Source: Cohnella abietis | Lineage (GTDB): Bacteria; Bacillota; Bacilli; Paenibacillales; Paenibacillaceae | Direction: 5' to 3' | NCBI RefSeq assembly: GCF_004295585.1 | Contig: NZ_AP019400.1 | Span: forward strand, 1,889,501 to 1,953,500 | DNA length: 64,000 nt | Shown here: positions 53,006-62,482 of the stretch, piece by piece | How positions within the stretch are numbered: position 1 is the stretch's first letter | Layout of the letters: each line of letters opens with the position of its first letter | Made by a program: the position numbers and the translations under genes | Notes under the pieces: generated by a model | Told to the model about the DNA's origin: nothing | Databases searched by the model: none | The model's input: the letters and a program-made list of their open reading frames with translations, nothing else

Positions 53006-54142
53006 ATGAAACAGGTGGACCGAATTTTAGAAGGATCGTTGCAAGGAAAACGATTGGAATTAGAAGATATCGTTGCTTTGTTTGAGAGCGATGAGATAGA
53101 GAAGCTAGGCCACACAGCAAACCAAATAATGCTGAGAAAACATCCCGATCCCATTACAACATTCGTGGTAGGACGTAATGTTAACTATACGAATGTATGC
53201 GATGTTTATTGCAGATTTTGTGCCTTTTATCGTCCGCCGGGCTCCTCAGAAGGTTATGTTCTTCCCGATGAAGTCATCTTTCAGAAAATTCAAGAGACGA
53301 TTGATGTAGGTGGAACTGAAATTCTGATGCAGGGCGGTACAAATCCTGATTTACCATTTAGCTATTATTTGGATTTGCTTAGAGCGATTAAGGTGAAGTT
53401 CCCTAGCATTACTATGCATTCTTTCTCTCCAGCAGAAATCCGTAAAATGCAGGTAGTGGCTGGCAATATTCCGCTTGAGGATGTTGTTCGTCAGCTATAT
53501 GAAGCTGGATTAGATTCGCTGCCTGGTGGCGGAGCTGAAATATTAGATGATAGAACTCGCAAGAAGATTAGTCGTCTAAAGGGTACTTGGCGTGATTGGA
53601 TGGACGTTATGACCACAGCGCACAAGGCGGGAATGAATACAACAGCGACTATGGTTATTGGTTTTGGCGAGACGATGGAGGAAAGAGCATTACACCTGCT
53701 ACGCGTTCGAGAAGCACAGGATGAATGCTTAAATAATAACTATCCTTCACCAGGTTTTCTGGCATTTATTCCATGGACGTTCCAACCAGAAAATACGAAT
53801 ATGAAACGTATTAAAGCGACGCCTGAAGAATACTTAAAGACCCTTGCGATTAGTAGAATTGCATTGGATAATATAGATAACTTCCAGTCCTCATGGGTTA
53901 CAATGGGGCCTGATATCGGGAAATTATCCCTTTCTTATGGCTGTAATGACTTCGGTAGTACGATGATCGAGGAAAATGTCGTTTCTGCGGCGGGTACAAC
54001 TCATAAGGTTAACATTGAGCTTATTCTTAAATTAATTCGTGAATGTGGTAAAATTCCTGCTCAGCGCAATACGAAGTATCAGACGATCAAGGTATACCAT
54101 GAGAATGATATGGTTGAGAAGGATTACGTCATGCAAAACTAA
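53006..54142 (+). CDS. mqnC: Cyclic dehypoxanthine futalosine synthase MqnC
   Basis: A 378-residue radical-SAM enzyme of the futalosine route to menaquinone. The cluster motif CDVYCRFCAF follows NVNYTNVC, then TEILMQGGTNPDLP and HSFSPAEI as in MqnC/MqnE/CofH relatives. The start at 53006 has GGAGGAGGG 7 nt upstream; an ATG further upstream (52946) lies in the patB hairpin. No other mqn genes are in the window. Its presence implies menaquinone is made by the futalosine pathway rather than through o-succinylbenzoate. Confidence 0.9.
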   Translation: MKQVDRILEGSLQGKRLELEDIVALFESDEIEKLGHTANQIMLRKHPDPITTFVVGRNVNYTNVCDVYCRFCAFYRPPGSSEGYVLPDEVIFQKIQETIDVGGTEILMQGGTNPDLPFSYYLDLLRAIKVKFPSITMHSFSPAEIRKMQVVAGNIPLEDVVRQLYEAGLDSLPGGGAEILDDRTRKKISRLKGTWRDWMDVMTTAHKAGMNTTATMVIGFGETMEERALHLLRVREAQDECLNNNYPSPGFLAFIPWTFQPENTNMKRIKATPEEYLKTLAISRIALDNIDNFQSSWVTMGPDIGKLSLSYGCNDFGSTMIEENVVSAAGTTHKVNIELILKLIRECGKIPAQRNTKYQTIKVYHENDMVEKDYVMQN

Positions 54143-54156
54143 AATTCAGCATATAC

Positions 54157-54201
54157 AAAAAAGTCTCCAATCCACCATATGTGTGGGTTGGAGACTTTTT
54201 T
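54157..54201. terminator. Bidirectional terminator between mqnC and the GGDEF gene
   Basis: AAAAAGTCTCCAA and TTGGAGACTTTTTT pair across a short bulged stem, with T runs on both strands, between convergent genes. Confidence 0.9.
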
Positions 54202-54204
54202 ACA

Positions 54205-55302
54205 CTATTCTACTTGTGCTGAAGCAGCGATAACTGTGCGATTTTTGCCGGAATGCTTCGCTTCGTATAAAGCCGCATCTGCCCCTTGGAAGAAGGCTTC
54301 TTTACCCATACCTGGAAAATAGGGGTTGAGTCCAATGCTTACAGTAACGGTTAAACTCTTTAAGGCTTCATGCTTGGTTGCTGCAATAGAAGTCCTGATC
54401 TCCTCAACAATATCATATACTTCTTGAAAGCTCTTCTCCGCGAAGAGCAATACGAATTCTTCCCCTCCATAGCGGGCGACGATATCATTGCTTCCTGTCT
54501 TTGAACGAGCAATTGAGGCGACTTTCCGAAGCACGACGTCCCCGGCTTTGTGCCCGTAAGTATCGTTTATTAATTTGAAATTATCAATATCAAGTATGGC
54601 TAAGTGAAGCGAGATTCGTCCGTTGTCAGCTTGCTCGACTAAATTATCCTTGAATTCATGGTAAGCCATATGATTGTAAGTATCCGTAAGAGCATCTGTT
54701 TTGGCAAGCTTGTCCATTACAATGTTACGAACGAGCAGCTCCTGATTGGACTCATAGGACGTACGCAAGTGCATCAATACTTCTCTGCCGCGTGCTATAG
54801 TGCCAAACGCAATACAGCTGTAGGCAGTCAGAATACATATCATAGAAAGTAATCCAACGGTGGACATTCCTTGATGCATACTTTCAATATTGGTGAATAG
54901 GAAGGCTATCGCAATAGCTGTATTTAGAATGGCGTAAAGCAATTTCTTGTACTGGAAATAAAAAATGCTAATCATTATGGGGAAAAAGAGAAAAAACAGG
55001 AGATACTCCAATGAGGAATGAATAGCAATGGCTGTTGATGCGAGCAGAGTCCCTGAAGAGATGAGCACATAATCTTGAAGCTTAGGCAAAAATCGAACTC
55101 CAATTTCAGCGAGTAGCACGATTGAGGCCATAATGATGGTCGGTTTTACAATATATAAACTGATGAAATCCTTCGTCGAAACCTCAGTTACAAATAAAAA
55201 CATGCATTCTAATAATATGGATATGAGGAATAACGCCCAGTAGCTTAGCAGGAGCATTCGATTCCAGCGTTCTCGATTAACTTCTAAAGAGGGAAAAGAC
55301 AT
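54205..55302 (-). CDS. Membrane diguanylate cyclase (GGDEF)
   Basis: A 365-residue protein. About six N-terminal membrane helices (residues ~15-180) precede a GGDEF domain with DALTDTYNHMAYHEF, ILDIDNFKLINDTYGHKAGD and the active-site GGEEF. The product would be c-di-GMP. The inhibitory I-site, RxxD five residues before GGEEF, reads GSND here, so product inhibition at that site is probably lost. AAAGGAAG precedes the ATG. The signal sensed by the membrane part is unknown. Confidence 0.9.
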   Translation of the reverse strand: MSFPSLEVNRERWNRMLLLSYWALFLISILLECMFLFVTEVSTKDFISLYIVKPTIIMASIVLLAEIGVRFLPKLQDYVLISSGTLLASTAIAIHSSLEYLLFFLFFPIMISIFYFQYKKLLYAILNTAIAIAFLFTNIESMHQGMSTVGLLSMICILTAYSCIAFGTIARGREVLMHLRTSYESNQELLVRNIVMDKLAKTDALTDTYNHMAYHEFKDNLVEQADNGRISLHLAILDIDNFKLINDTYGHKAGDVVLRKVASIARSKTGSNDIVARYGGEEFVLLFAEKSFQEVYDIVEEIRTSIAATKHEALKSLTVTVSIGLNPYFPGMGKEAFFQGADAALYEAKHSGKNRTVIAASAQVE

Positions 55303-55419
55303 AATGACTTCCTTTCAGGATCAAACTCCATAAAATATACCATATCTAATAACCCATCGTATATCCCTTTTTGGGCCACCATATAGTAAGTATCAAGCTT
55401 GAAGGATGGAGGTGAGGAA

Positions 55420-56319
55420 TTGAAGCAGGTACGATTTGTAGTGGAGTATGTACAGGATCATCCTTCGTTAGAACGATTGGCAGGAATGCTGAACCGTACG
55501 TTTGTAGGTACCGATAATCCTGTTGACAGCGTCCAATGGGAGTTGTCTAGGGAAGACGGGTTCATCCGTTGTCAATTTCCGCTTGGGCCAGGACCGCAAG
55601 ATAAAAAAAATTATTGCCTTCGAGTTGGCCGAGTGCTGGCAGAATATACATTGTCGGATCTAGAGCCCACATTGCTTCGCAGTCTTTTTCACATGAGATT
55701 TGGTCTTAAGGATGCCGTAGAAATGGATGCTTTAATTGCTGAAGCTGTTTGTTTATTGGATGGGGAGCCAGAGCTTGAAGAAACTTGGGTAGGACGTGGT
55801 AGGGAACGTCGATTGCACAAGCTGGCCTCCCGTTTCTCTCTTTACTTAGAAGATCATGAACGCTTACATCTAGATGGCTTTCTTCGGTTTCGGTTAAGTG
55901 ATTATCGTGCTGAGGTTCAGGAGGCTGCAGAAACCGCGATTGAAGAAAGATTGATGGAAAAGCAATATCAGGAGTTTATGATTTTGCTGAAATCAATGGT
56001 GGAGTGGCAAGAGACGAGAACGTCAGCCGTGCATGTGTTACATTCAGGCGGTCATGCATTCCGTTTGCTGGATGAGGAAATGCGTCCGCTTGAGCAAGAC
56101 ATAATGGATATAAGTGATAGCTCGGTTAAGGTAGATGCAGATGTTTTAGATATACAGGAGGAGCAAGAGGAGGAAAGCAGAGTAGTAAGTCGATTGCTGG
56201 CCGCTTCTCCGCGCCATCTGTATATTCATACACCTGAGCCGGATTCACAAGTGATCCGCACCATTATTGGGATTTTTGGAGATAGGGCTGCTTTGTATCC
56301 GGATTTGCCGGCACATTAA
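55420..56319 (+). CDS. ytxC: YtxC-like sporulation-associated protein
   Basis: About 299 residues. LAEYTLSDLEPTLL and FLRFRLSDYRAEVQEA, followed by EERLMEKQYQEFMILLKSMVE, fit the YtxC family. In B. subtilis ytxC also lies next to thrS. The function is not known in detail. I choose the TTG at 55420 because GGAGGTGA lies just upstream; an earlier TTG at 55399 would add seven residues. Confidence 0.78.
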   Translation: MKQVRFVVEYVQDHPSLERLAGMLNRTFVGTDNPVDSVQWELSREDGFIRCQFPLGPGPQDKKNYCLRVGRVLAEYTLSDLEPTLLRSLFHMRFGLKDAVEMDALIAEAVCLLDGEPELEETWVGRGRERRLHKLASRFSLYLEDHERLHLDGFLRFRLSDYRAEVQEAAETAIEERLMEKQYQEFMILLKSMVEWQETRTSAVHVLHSGGHAFRLLDEEMRPLEQDIMDISDSSVKVDADVLDIQEEQEEESRVVSRLLAASPRHLYIHTPEPDSQVIRTIIGIFGDRAALYPDLPAH

Positions 56320-56355
56320 CGCTCGAGGTGTTACATGGACTCCCGGACTCCCCTG

Positions 56356-56390
56356 TTTCAAGGGGCTAGCTTGACTGATTCCCCTTGAAA
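56356..56390. promoter_or_regulatory. Inverted repeat over the -35 of the thrS promoter
   Basis: TTTCAAGGGG at 56356-56365 and CCCCTTGAAA at 56381-56390 are a perfect 10-bp inverted repeat spaced by 15 bp, with TTGACT inside. It could be an operator, or a ytxC terminator lacking a T run. Confidence 0.5.
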
Positions 56391-56400
56391 TAGGTATAAT
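56371..56400 (+). promoter_or_regulatory. Promoter of the thrS leader
   Basis: TTGACT at 56371-56376, an 18-bp spacer and a perfect TATAAT at 56395-56400, about 20 bp before the T-box leader. Confidence 0.75.
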
Positions 56401-56419
56401 AACTCATATCAATCCACAT

Positions 56420-56694
56420 TTAGAAGCGTTGAGAAAGACACCAATGTTAGAAATGGACGGTACAGAGAGAGGAACCTTGGCTGCAAGTTCCTTCCGAAAC
56501 CAACTGGCATTGACCCCTTTCGAGCTGCAGAGTTGAATTCGTAATCACCAACGTGAGTGCGTTAGTATTCCCTGCCGGGTCATGACCGTTATACATGCCT
56601 GAGAACTGGTTGTTATCTATTGCCAGTTGATGGAGGGTGGAACCACGGGCCGCATACAGAGCACCCGTCCCTTTCGGGACGAGGTGTTTTTTTG
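56420..56694 (+). promoter_or_regulatory. T-box leader of thrS
   Basis: The T-box core GGGTGGAACCACGGG lies near 56635, and the terminator CACCCGTCCC-TTTC-GGGACGAGGTG plus seven T residues ends at 56694. A stem I region precedes it. Several ACC triplets occur in the expected area, but I could not fix the specifier codon; Thr is inferred from the downstream gene. Confidence 0.9.
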
Positions 56695-56793
56695 TACGCC
56701 AGAATAGTATAAATTTCAATGTCTTTATACTCATCTGATCGCTCGATACAAACGTTTACCTCCGTCCTAAGGACGGTGAATCCGTTTTACTTG
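56692..56793 (+). repeat. About 100-bp dispersed repeat with CCGTCCTAAGGACGG palindrome, copy 2
   Basis: Second copy of the element at 43103-43206, again directly after a terminator and before a gene start. Its first 30 bp (TTGTACGCC, then GTATAAA) begin again at 56791-56820, so this copy shows about 1.3 tandem units. Confidence 0.85.
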
Positions 56794-56846
56794 TACGCCG
56801 GAAAAGGTATAAACTTTATGTTTTCACATTAAAGGGAGGAAGAGAA

Positions 56847-58787
56847 ATGTCTGTTCAAGTAACATTGCCTGATGGAGCGGTACGGACTTATGATGCAGGT
56901 GTAACTGTTGAGGATGTAGCTTTTTCTATAAGTCCTGGACTTAAGAAGGTTGCGGTTGCGGGAAAAGTAAATGGGAAGGTAGTAGATGTCAGTACACCGA
57001 TTTCTGAAGATGTAGCGCTTGAAATCGTTACATTGGATAATGCTGAAGGTCTAGAGGTTATGCGCCACAGTACGGCTCATTTGCTCGCACAAGCGATTAA
57101 ACGAATTTATGGTGCTGACAAGGTGAAGCTCGGAATTGGTCCGGTGATCGAGGATGGCTTCTATTACGATATCGATTTGGAGCAATCCATTACTCCTGAG
57201 GATCTTGTGAAAATCGAGAAGGAAATGGATAAGATCGTTAAAGAGAATTTGCCCATCACAAGACGTGAGGTTAGCAGGGAAGAGGCTCTTCGCATATTTG
57301 AAGAAGCTTCGGATCCCTTAAAGCTTGAGCTGATCCGTGATTTGCCTGAAGGCGTAGCGATTACCATCTATGATCAAGGGGAGTTTTTCGACCTTTGTCG
57401 TGGACCTCACCTACCATCAACTGGACGAATTAAAACGTTTAAGCTGCTGAGTGTTGCGGGTGCCTATTGGCGTGGAGATAGCAAAAACAAGATGCTGCAG
57501 CGGATTTACGGTACAGCTTTCGCGAAGAAAACGGAGCTGGAGGAGCATCTTCATTTTCTGGAGGAAGCTAAGAAGCGGGATCATCGTAAGCTCGGCCGTG
57601 AGCTGAAAATGTTTACTTTTTCCCGTGAGGTAGGTCAAGGATTGCCGTTATGGCTTCCATATGGAGCGAAGGTGCGTCAAACGCTTGAACGTTATATCGT
57701 AGATTTGGAAGAAAGACTTGGATATAGTCATGTATATACGCCTGTGTTAGCGAATGTTGATTTATATAAAATATCTGGTCACTGGGAGCATTATCAAGAG
57801 GATATGTTTCCTAAAATGACTTTGGATAACGAAGAGCTAGTTCTTCGTCCAATGAACTGTCCGCACCATATGATGGTATACAAGAGTGATATGCGCAGCT
57901 ACCGCGATCTACCTGTCCGTATTGCTGAGTTGGGCACTATGCACCGTTATGAAATGTCTGGAGCGTTAACAGGCTTACACCGGGTACGTGCAATGACGCT
58001 AAATGATGCTCATATCTTTTGTCGGATGGATCAAATTAAAGAAGAGTTCACTCGCGTAGTAAATCTTATTCGCCAAGTGTACGAGGATTTCGGCATTAAG
58101 GAGTACCGTTTCCGTCTGTCTTACCGGGATCCGAAGGATACTGAGAAGTACTGGCCGGACGATGAAATGTGGGATACAACGCAAAGAATGCTGCGTGAGG
58201 TAGTGGAAGAGCTTGATTTACCTTTCTTCGAAGCAGAAGGTGAAGCGGCATTCTATGGTCCGAAGCTTGATGTGCAAATTAAAACTGCGCTAGGCAAGGA
58301 AGAAACATTGTCGACTGCGCAGATCGATGTTCTACTTCCAGAACGCTTTCAATTGGAATATGTCGGGGAGGATGGCAAGAAGCACCGTCCTGTCGTTATT
58401 CACCGAGGTATCATAAGCACAATGGAGCGCATGACAGCATTCCTGCTGGAAAACTTCGCAGGTGCTCTGCCATTGTGGCTGTCGCCGGTACAAGCTAAGC
58501 TCATTCCTGTAAATCCAATCTATGAGCCTTTTGTTAAAGAGGTTGAGGAGAAGCTACAGCGTGCGGGTGTACGAGTAGAATCGGATTTACGCAATGAGAA
58601 GCTCGGCTACAAAATTAGAGAAGCGCAGCTTGAGAAAATACCGTATATGCTTGTTATCGGGGAAAATGAGTCGCTTAACGGAACTGTATCTGTTCGTCGT
58701 CGTGGAGAAGGCGATCTTGGCGCTCAAGCGGTTGAAGAGTTTGTTACTCGTATTACCGGTGAAATAGCATCTAAACGAATTGACTAA
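56847..58787 (+). CDS. thrS: Threonyl-tRNA synthetase
   Basis: A 646-residue class II synthetase. It has an N-terminal TGS domain (to about residue 62), an editing domain with the [15 protein letters not shown] zinc-like site, a catalytic core with [14 protein letters not shown] (zinc-binding Cys), motif 2 [14 protein letters not shown] and motif 3 [17 protein letters not shown], and the C-terminal anticodon-binding domain. GGGAGGAAG precedes the ATG. Expression should depend on uncharged tRNA-Thr through the T-box. Followed by a terminator. Confidence 0.97.
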   Translation: MSVQVTLPDGAVRTYDAGVTVEDVAFSISPGLKKVAVAGKVNGKVVDVSTPISEDVALEIVTLDNAEGLEVMRHSTAHLLAQAIKRIYGADKVKLGIGPVIEDGFYYDIDLEQSITPEDLVKIEKEMDKIVKENLPITRREVSREEALRIFEEASDPLKLELIRDLPEGVAITIYDQGEFFDLCRGPHLPSTGRIKTFKLLSVAGAYWRGDSKNKMLQRIYGTAFAKKTELEEHLHFLEEAKKRDHRKLGRELKMFTFSREVGQGLPLWLPYGAKVRQTLERYIVDLEERLGYSHVYTPVLANVDLYKISGHWEHYQEDMFPKMTLDNEELVLRPMNCPHHMMVYKSDMRSYRDLPVRIAELGTMHRYEMSGALTGLHRVRAMTLNDAHIFCRMDQIKEEFTRVVNLIRQVYEDFGIKEYRFRLSYRDPKDTEKYWPDDEMWDTTQRMLREVVEELDLPFFEAEGEAAFYGPKLDVQIKTALGKEETLSTAQIDVLLPERFQLEYVGEDGKKHRPVVIHRGIISTMERMTAFLLENFAGALPLWLSPVQAKLIPVNPIYEPFVKEVEEKLQRAGVRVESDLRNEKLGYKIREAQLEKIPYMLVIGENESLNGTVSVRRRGEGDLGAQAVEEFVTRITGEIASKRID

Positions 58788-58817
58788 GGACTCTATTGTC
58801 CCTTTAGGTAGTTAGAT

Positions 58818-58859
58818 GAGGTTGCCCTTAAGTTTATGACTTATGGGCGCCTCTTTTTC
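58818..58859 (+). terminator. Terminator after thrS
   Basis: GAGGTTGCCC-TTAAGT and ACTTATGGGC-GCCTC form the stem, followed by TTTTTC. Confidence 0.85.
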
Positions 58860-58992
58860 TTACAATATAAGAAATTATAAAATCAGTACCCTATTTAAGC
58901 GATGCCAGACAGTTTATAACCTACCGAATTCCACTACTTCTGCTACAATCTGCATACCGATTACGATCTTGCTTGCGGCAGCTCGTGTCCTA

Positions 58993-59178
58993 GCTAACGA
59001 ACCGTATCGTGCTTATTACCGAAAAATTAACTACTAATTTGTTCTTACGAACTGCATTGGCGCTATTGAGTAAAATATAGGAGGAACGACGCTACTTTAC
59101 TGGATATAAGATGTCTGGAGTTCGTAAAAATATAAAACCATTAGATTTTGATCAAATAAGAGTTACTGAGTTCCTAAG
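58993..59178 (+). repeat. 186-bp dispersed repeat, copy 2
   Basis: Matches 24510-24695 end to end with the same length. The last 45 bp are almost identical. No coding signals. It lies between the thrS terminator and the sigma-factor gene. Confidence 0.85.
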
Positions 59179-59381
59179 CAATATGTGACGCAATTCATTT
59201 CTAAATAACCTCCGACATAAACGTTGAACGCAGTGAAAAGACGGCGTCAGCCGTTTATGTTTGTGTATAGCGTATGTATGTCGTTTATTTTCTAGTAAAT
59301 GTAAATTATTCTCTTTTTCTCGCGTTTATGATAGAATGAGAGATACTTCAAATATGCATCCTTTTAGGAGTGGCTGGATAC
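59179..59381 (+). other. Intergenic region before the sigma factor gene
   Basis: Contains a 9-bp inverted repeat ACATAAACG (59215-59223) / CGTTTATGT (59252-59260) around a GC-rich loop with GACGGCGTC. A TAGAAT near 59333 may be a -10 element. The ribosome binding site AGGAG is at 59366-59370. No gene is visible. Confidence 0.45.
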
Positions 59382-59903
59382 ATGAACTTCCTCCGTGATT
59401 CTAATTTACCGGAAGCATTCTGGTCAGAAGATGAAGTGTTGGGCGAGCTATATACTCAGATGTTAAAGGTCGTTCGCCATAAGCTGTGGCACAAGAGCGA
59501 CGCGGGTGATGTGGTGCAAGAGGCTTGGGTGCGTATTCTAGAAAAGAGGTCTACGCTCCGTCACAAAGAAAAGCTAATTCCATGGGCGAAAGCGATTGCT
59601 TCTAACCTTGCCTCCAATGCCAATCGGGCAAGGCGCCATGAGAAGATGTTCGATCACCTAGAGGATGAGTTTGCCGGAACGACACCAGTCTTTGATTCAG
59701 AATCGATGATGGAGCTGTCCGATTTGTTAGGACGGTTGGATCCAGTGACAAGAACGCTGCTTCTTTACAAATTTTATTATGGGTTGAAGGATGCTGAAAT
59801 CGCTTCAGCACTCCAGTTGCCGGTGGGGACGGTCAAAGCCCGAATCCATCGTGGTAAGGCCAGATTAAAAACTCAGGCAAAAGCAGAAGAAAGCCATACA
59901 TAA
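59382..59903 (+). CDS. ECF-type sigma-70 family sigma factor
   Basis: A 173-residue protein with region 2 (DAGDVVQEAWVRIL, then IPWAKAIASNLASNANR) and region 4 (LDPVTRTLLLYKFYYGLKDAEIASALQLPVGTVKARIHRGKARL), and no regions 1 or 3. This is the ECF layout. The ATG at 59382 has AGGAG 11 nt upstream; a GTG at 59370 overlaps that site. No anti-sigma gene follows; the next gene is a small spore protein. The regulon is unknown. Confidence 0.85.
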   Translation: MNFLRDSNLPEAFWSEDEVLGELYTQMLKVVRHKLWHKSDAGDVVQEAWVRILEKRSTLRHKEKLIPWAKAIASNLASNANRARRHEKMFDHLEDEFAGTTPVFDSESMMELSDLLGRLDPVTRTLLLYKFYYGLKDAEIASALQLPVGTVKARIHRGKARLKTQAKAEESHT

Positions 59904-59950
59904 TCCCATTACTCACTGTTCATGATAAAGTCATGGAGGTGAGAACAACA

Positions 59951-60088
59951 ATGGCAAAGAACAAAAAGCAAAAAGCCGGTAATGCAAATGCCAATGAGTT
60001 TCAGACAGAGTTTGCAACCGAATCCAATGCGACTAACAGCAGCGGTACCAATAAAGCTGCGCAAAAAAATTCGCAATCCAATCGATAA
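59951..60088 (+). CDS. Gamma-type small acid-soluble spore protein (SspE-like)
   Basis: A 45-residue protein starting MAKNKKQKAGNANAN, then NEFQTEFATESNATN, which matches the gamma-type SASP repeat NEFGTEFASETN. These proteins fill the spore core and are degraded during germination as an amino acid store. Here only one repeat is present, against two or more in B. subtilis SspE (84 aa). GGAGGTGA lies 8 nt upstream of the ATG. The Gln/Asn-rich C-terminal tail fits the family. A terminator follows. Confidence 0.82.
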   Translation: MAKNKKQKAGNANANEFQTEFATESNATNSSGTNKAAQKNSQSNR

Positions 60089-60144
60089 CGAACAATTACT
60101 GCGTCACGTTTAGGTCAGGTTAATAACTGAATAACACGATTAAA

Positions 60145-60175
60145 GAGAGGATCCTCAAGGGGATCCTTTCTTTTT
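60145..60175 (+). terminator. Terminator after the SASP gene
   Basis: AGGATCC and GGATCCT form the stem with a short loop, followed by TTCTTTTT. Confidence 0.85.
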
Positions 60176-60245
60176 GTCGAAAAACGGTATATAATGTTAG
60201 AAAATCTAACGTAATTTGACAAATAACATGTCGGAGTGATGAGTG

Positions 60246-61685
60246 ATGGCGCAATGGCAACGGTGGCTTCGGAGTTACGGGAAGGGATTAAATAAAATTC
60301 AGAGACCGAATCAATCAAATGTTTCCGCGCTGGAAGACAATGCTTCCACTAGCGCAAATCCGGAAACGCTCCGCCATATGGTGGAGGAAGCTGTAGTCAT
60401 ATCGGATCGTCTTCAGGCAGCCGTATCAGAAGTGGACTCAAGTATGGGTCAATTGAATATTATTGCCGATCGAGTAACTGAGCAGGAAGAGAAGCTGAGG
60501 GAAAACAGCAAAACTGCGATGACTCGATTAGATGAAGCCTTCTCCTCGCTGCAAGAGGTAGCAGCTGCATCACAAGAAATTCGTGGTGTTACGGAGGAGT
60601 TAAATTCGCAAAGCCGGAAGACTAAGGATGTTGTTATTGATGTATGTCGTTCGCTTAATCATACCGACGAAGTGATGAACGATCTATCCAAAAATCACGG
60701 CACGATGGAGGAGCGGGTAAATGGATTAATTGCCCAAGCATCTAAAATCGGTGAAATTAATGAATTGATTCAGGAAATTGTTACCCAGACATCGCTACTT
60801 GCTCTCAATGCAGCAATCGAGGCAGCGCACGCTGGAGAACACGGCCGTGGGTTTGCCATAGTGGCTCAAGAAATCCGGAAGCTGGCTGAGCAAAGCGGAC
60901 AGGCTGTTAAGCGCTCGACCAGCATAGTTCAAAATATCGAGTCGGGTATTCGCCAAGTCGTTAGCTCAGTTGAACGTGAAAAAAACTCTGTATCCCTCGG
61001 TTTGGAGGAAATGAACAAAACGCGGGAGAAGATGGATATTATCTTTAACTCCTTCTCGGAGGTCGATGTACACGTTAGTAAAACATTGGAATTTGCAGTT
61101 GGACAAGCGAATCTAACAGCTGCAACGAATACGATGCTTGAGCAGGTTGTCGAATCTGTGGGTTTGACTATGGGCAGCGTGGATGATACTTTGGCTCAGA
61201 ACAAACAGCAAAGAACGGAAATCAACAATCTTGGACGAGTATCGGAGCAGCTTAAGGAATCAGCTGATGAGCTGGTAAGCGCTATACAAAGCACTGGAGG
61301 GCTTGTATGGGAGGGTGCTGTCGCTACGGATACTTCGCGTTGGACCGAGCTATTACGTACATTAACTTCTAATCCTGATCTTGCTGGGATGGCTATGGAA
61401 GTGCATCGTGAAGTTTTGGGCAGTTGTCTTACGCGGACTACGGGCATGGAGGCGATATGGTCAAACCGAAGCGACGGCTCGTTTGTTTATTCTGAGCCGG
61501 CGGCGGGATTGCTGAATGCAAGAGGGCGCGAATGGTGGAAGCGGGCAATGGCTGGGGATATTTATATTTCTGAGGTCTACATATCTGCTATAACGAAACG
61601 ACCATGCTTAACCGTCTCAATGTCACTACGGAGTAATGATGGAGTGGCTATTGGAGTCATTGGCATTGATATTGTGGTTTCTTAA
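60246..61685 (+). CDS. Cytosolic methyl-accepting protein with C-terminal cache-like domain
   Basis: About 479 residues. The MCP signalling domain has its hairpin tip [21 protein letters not shown] and [19 protein letters not shown] near residues 175-220, between coiled-coil arms. No transmembrane segment is visible, so it is cytosolic. The C-terminal ~125 residues (from about residue 355) contain [22 protein letters not shown] and [24 protein letters not shown], the end of a dCache-type sensor, usually extracellular and N-terminal. The order is therefore reversed. GGAG lies 9 nt upstream of the ATG at 60246. Confidence 0.85.
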   Translation: MAQWQRWLRSYGKGLNKIQRPNQSNVSALEDNASTSANPETLRHMVEEAVVISDRLQAAVSEVDSSMGQLNIIADRVTEQEEKLRENSKTAMTRLDEAFSSLQEVAAASQEIRGVTEELNSQSRKTKDVVIDVCRSLNHTDEVMNDLSKNHGTMEERVNGLIAQASKIGEINELIQEIVTQTSLLALNAAIEAAHAGEHGRGFAIVAQEIRKLAEQSGQAVKRSTSIVQNIESGIRQVVSSVEREKNSVSLGLEEMNKTREKMDIIFNSFSEVDVHVSKTLEFAVGQANLTAATNTMLEQVVESVGLTMGSVDDTLAQNKQQRTEINNLGRVSEQLKESADELVSAIQSTGGLVWEGAVATDTSRWTELLRTLTSNPDLAGMAMEVHREVLGSCLTRTTGMEAIWSNRSDGSFVYSEPAAGLLNARGREWWKRAMAGDIYISEVYISAITKRPCLTVSMSLRSNDGVAIGVIGIDIVVS

Positions 61686-61729
61686 CCATGTCATGGCCAA
61701 CGAATCAAACAGAGCTTTCCTCTCTGCGG

Positions 61730-62312
61730 GCAAGTTGCTCGAAAAATTAGCGCAACTCGCCCCAAGAGTGCCCCACTGCGAGCGAGTAGCTCAAAATATT
61801 CGTACATCTCGCCCCAAGCAAGCTCTCTGAGGGCGAGTAGCTCGAAATATTCGTGCATCTCGCCCCAAGCAAGCTCTTTGAGGGCGAGTAGCACGAAAAA
61901 TTAGCACAACTCTCCCCAAACATGCCTCACTGTGGGCGAGTAACTCGAAATATTGGCACATCTCGCCCCAAGTAAGCTCTCTGAGAGCGAGTAGCACGAA
62001 AAATTAGCACAACTCTCCCCAAACATACCTCACTGCGAGCGAGTAGCTCGAAATATTCGTACATCTCGCCCCAAGCAAGCTCTCTGAGAGCGAGTAGCAC
62101 GAAAAATTAGCACAACTCTCCCCAAACATACCTCACTGCGAGCGAGTAGCACGAAAAATTAGCACAACTCTCCCCAAACATACCTTACTGCGGGCGAGTA
62201 ACTCGAAATATTCGTACATCTCGCCCCAAGTAAGCTCTCTGAGAGCGAGTAGCACGAAAAATTAGCACAACTCTCCCCAAACATGCCCCACTGCGTGCGA
62301 GTAGCTCAAAAT
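61730..62312 (+). repeat. Alternating 51/52-bp tandem repeat array, about 11 units
   Basis: The anchor GCGAGTA occurs at 61782, 61833, 61884, 61936, 61987, 62039, 62090, 62142, 62194, 62245 and 62297, with spacing of 51 or 52 bp. Two unit types mostly alternate: one with AAATATTCGTACATCTCGCC, the other with ACGAAAAATTAGCACAACTC. A degenerate unit starts near 61730. It lies between the chemoreceptor and liaF, with no coding signal of its own; minus-strand open frames are by-products. Confidence 0.9.
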
Positions 62313-62482
62313 GTTAGTCAAGCAAGGGACAGCCGCTCTGACTTACCCCTTAATGTTCAATCAATCACCTCGGTCTGTAGACCGAGGCAAACTTACAACT
62401 CGCGCCGCTGTTAATTCTTGTAGTTTATTCGGTATACTGATTACAATAAGAAATAAGTAAAGTTGTAACGGAGGATAAAGCT

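Noticed and set aside
61691..61997. Minus-strand repetitive open frames in the 61730-62312 array
   Set aside because: Same cause as the first array: a 51-bp unit that stays open; no start signal and no recognisable fold.
61730..62312. Possible CRISPR array
   Set aside because: There are no unique spacers: the whole 51/52-bp unit repeats, and no cas genes are near. The same holds for 28-790.
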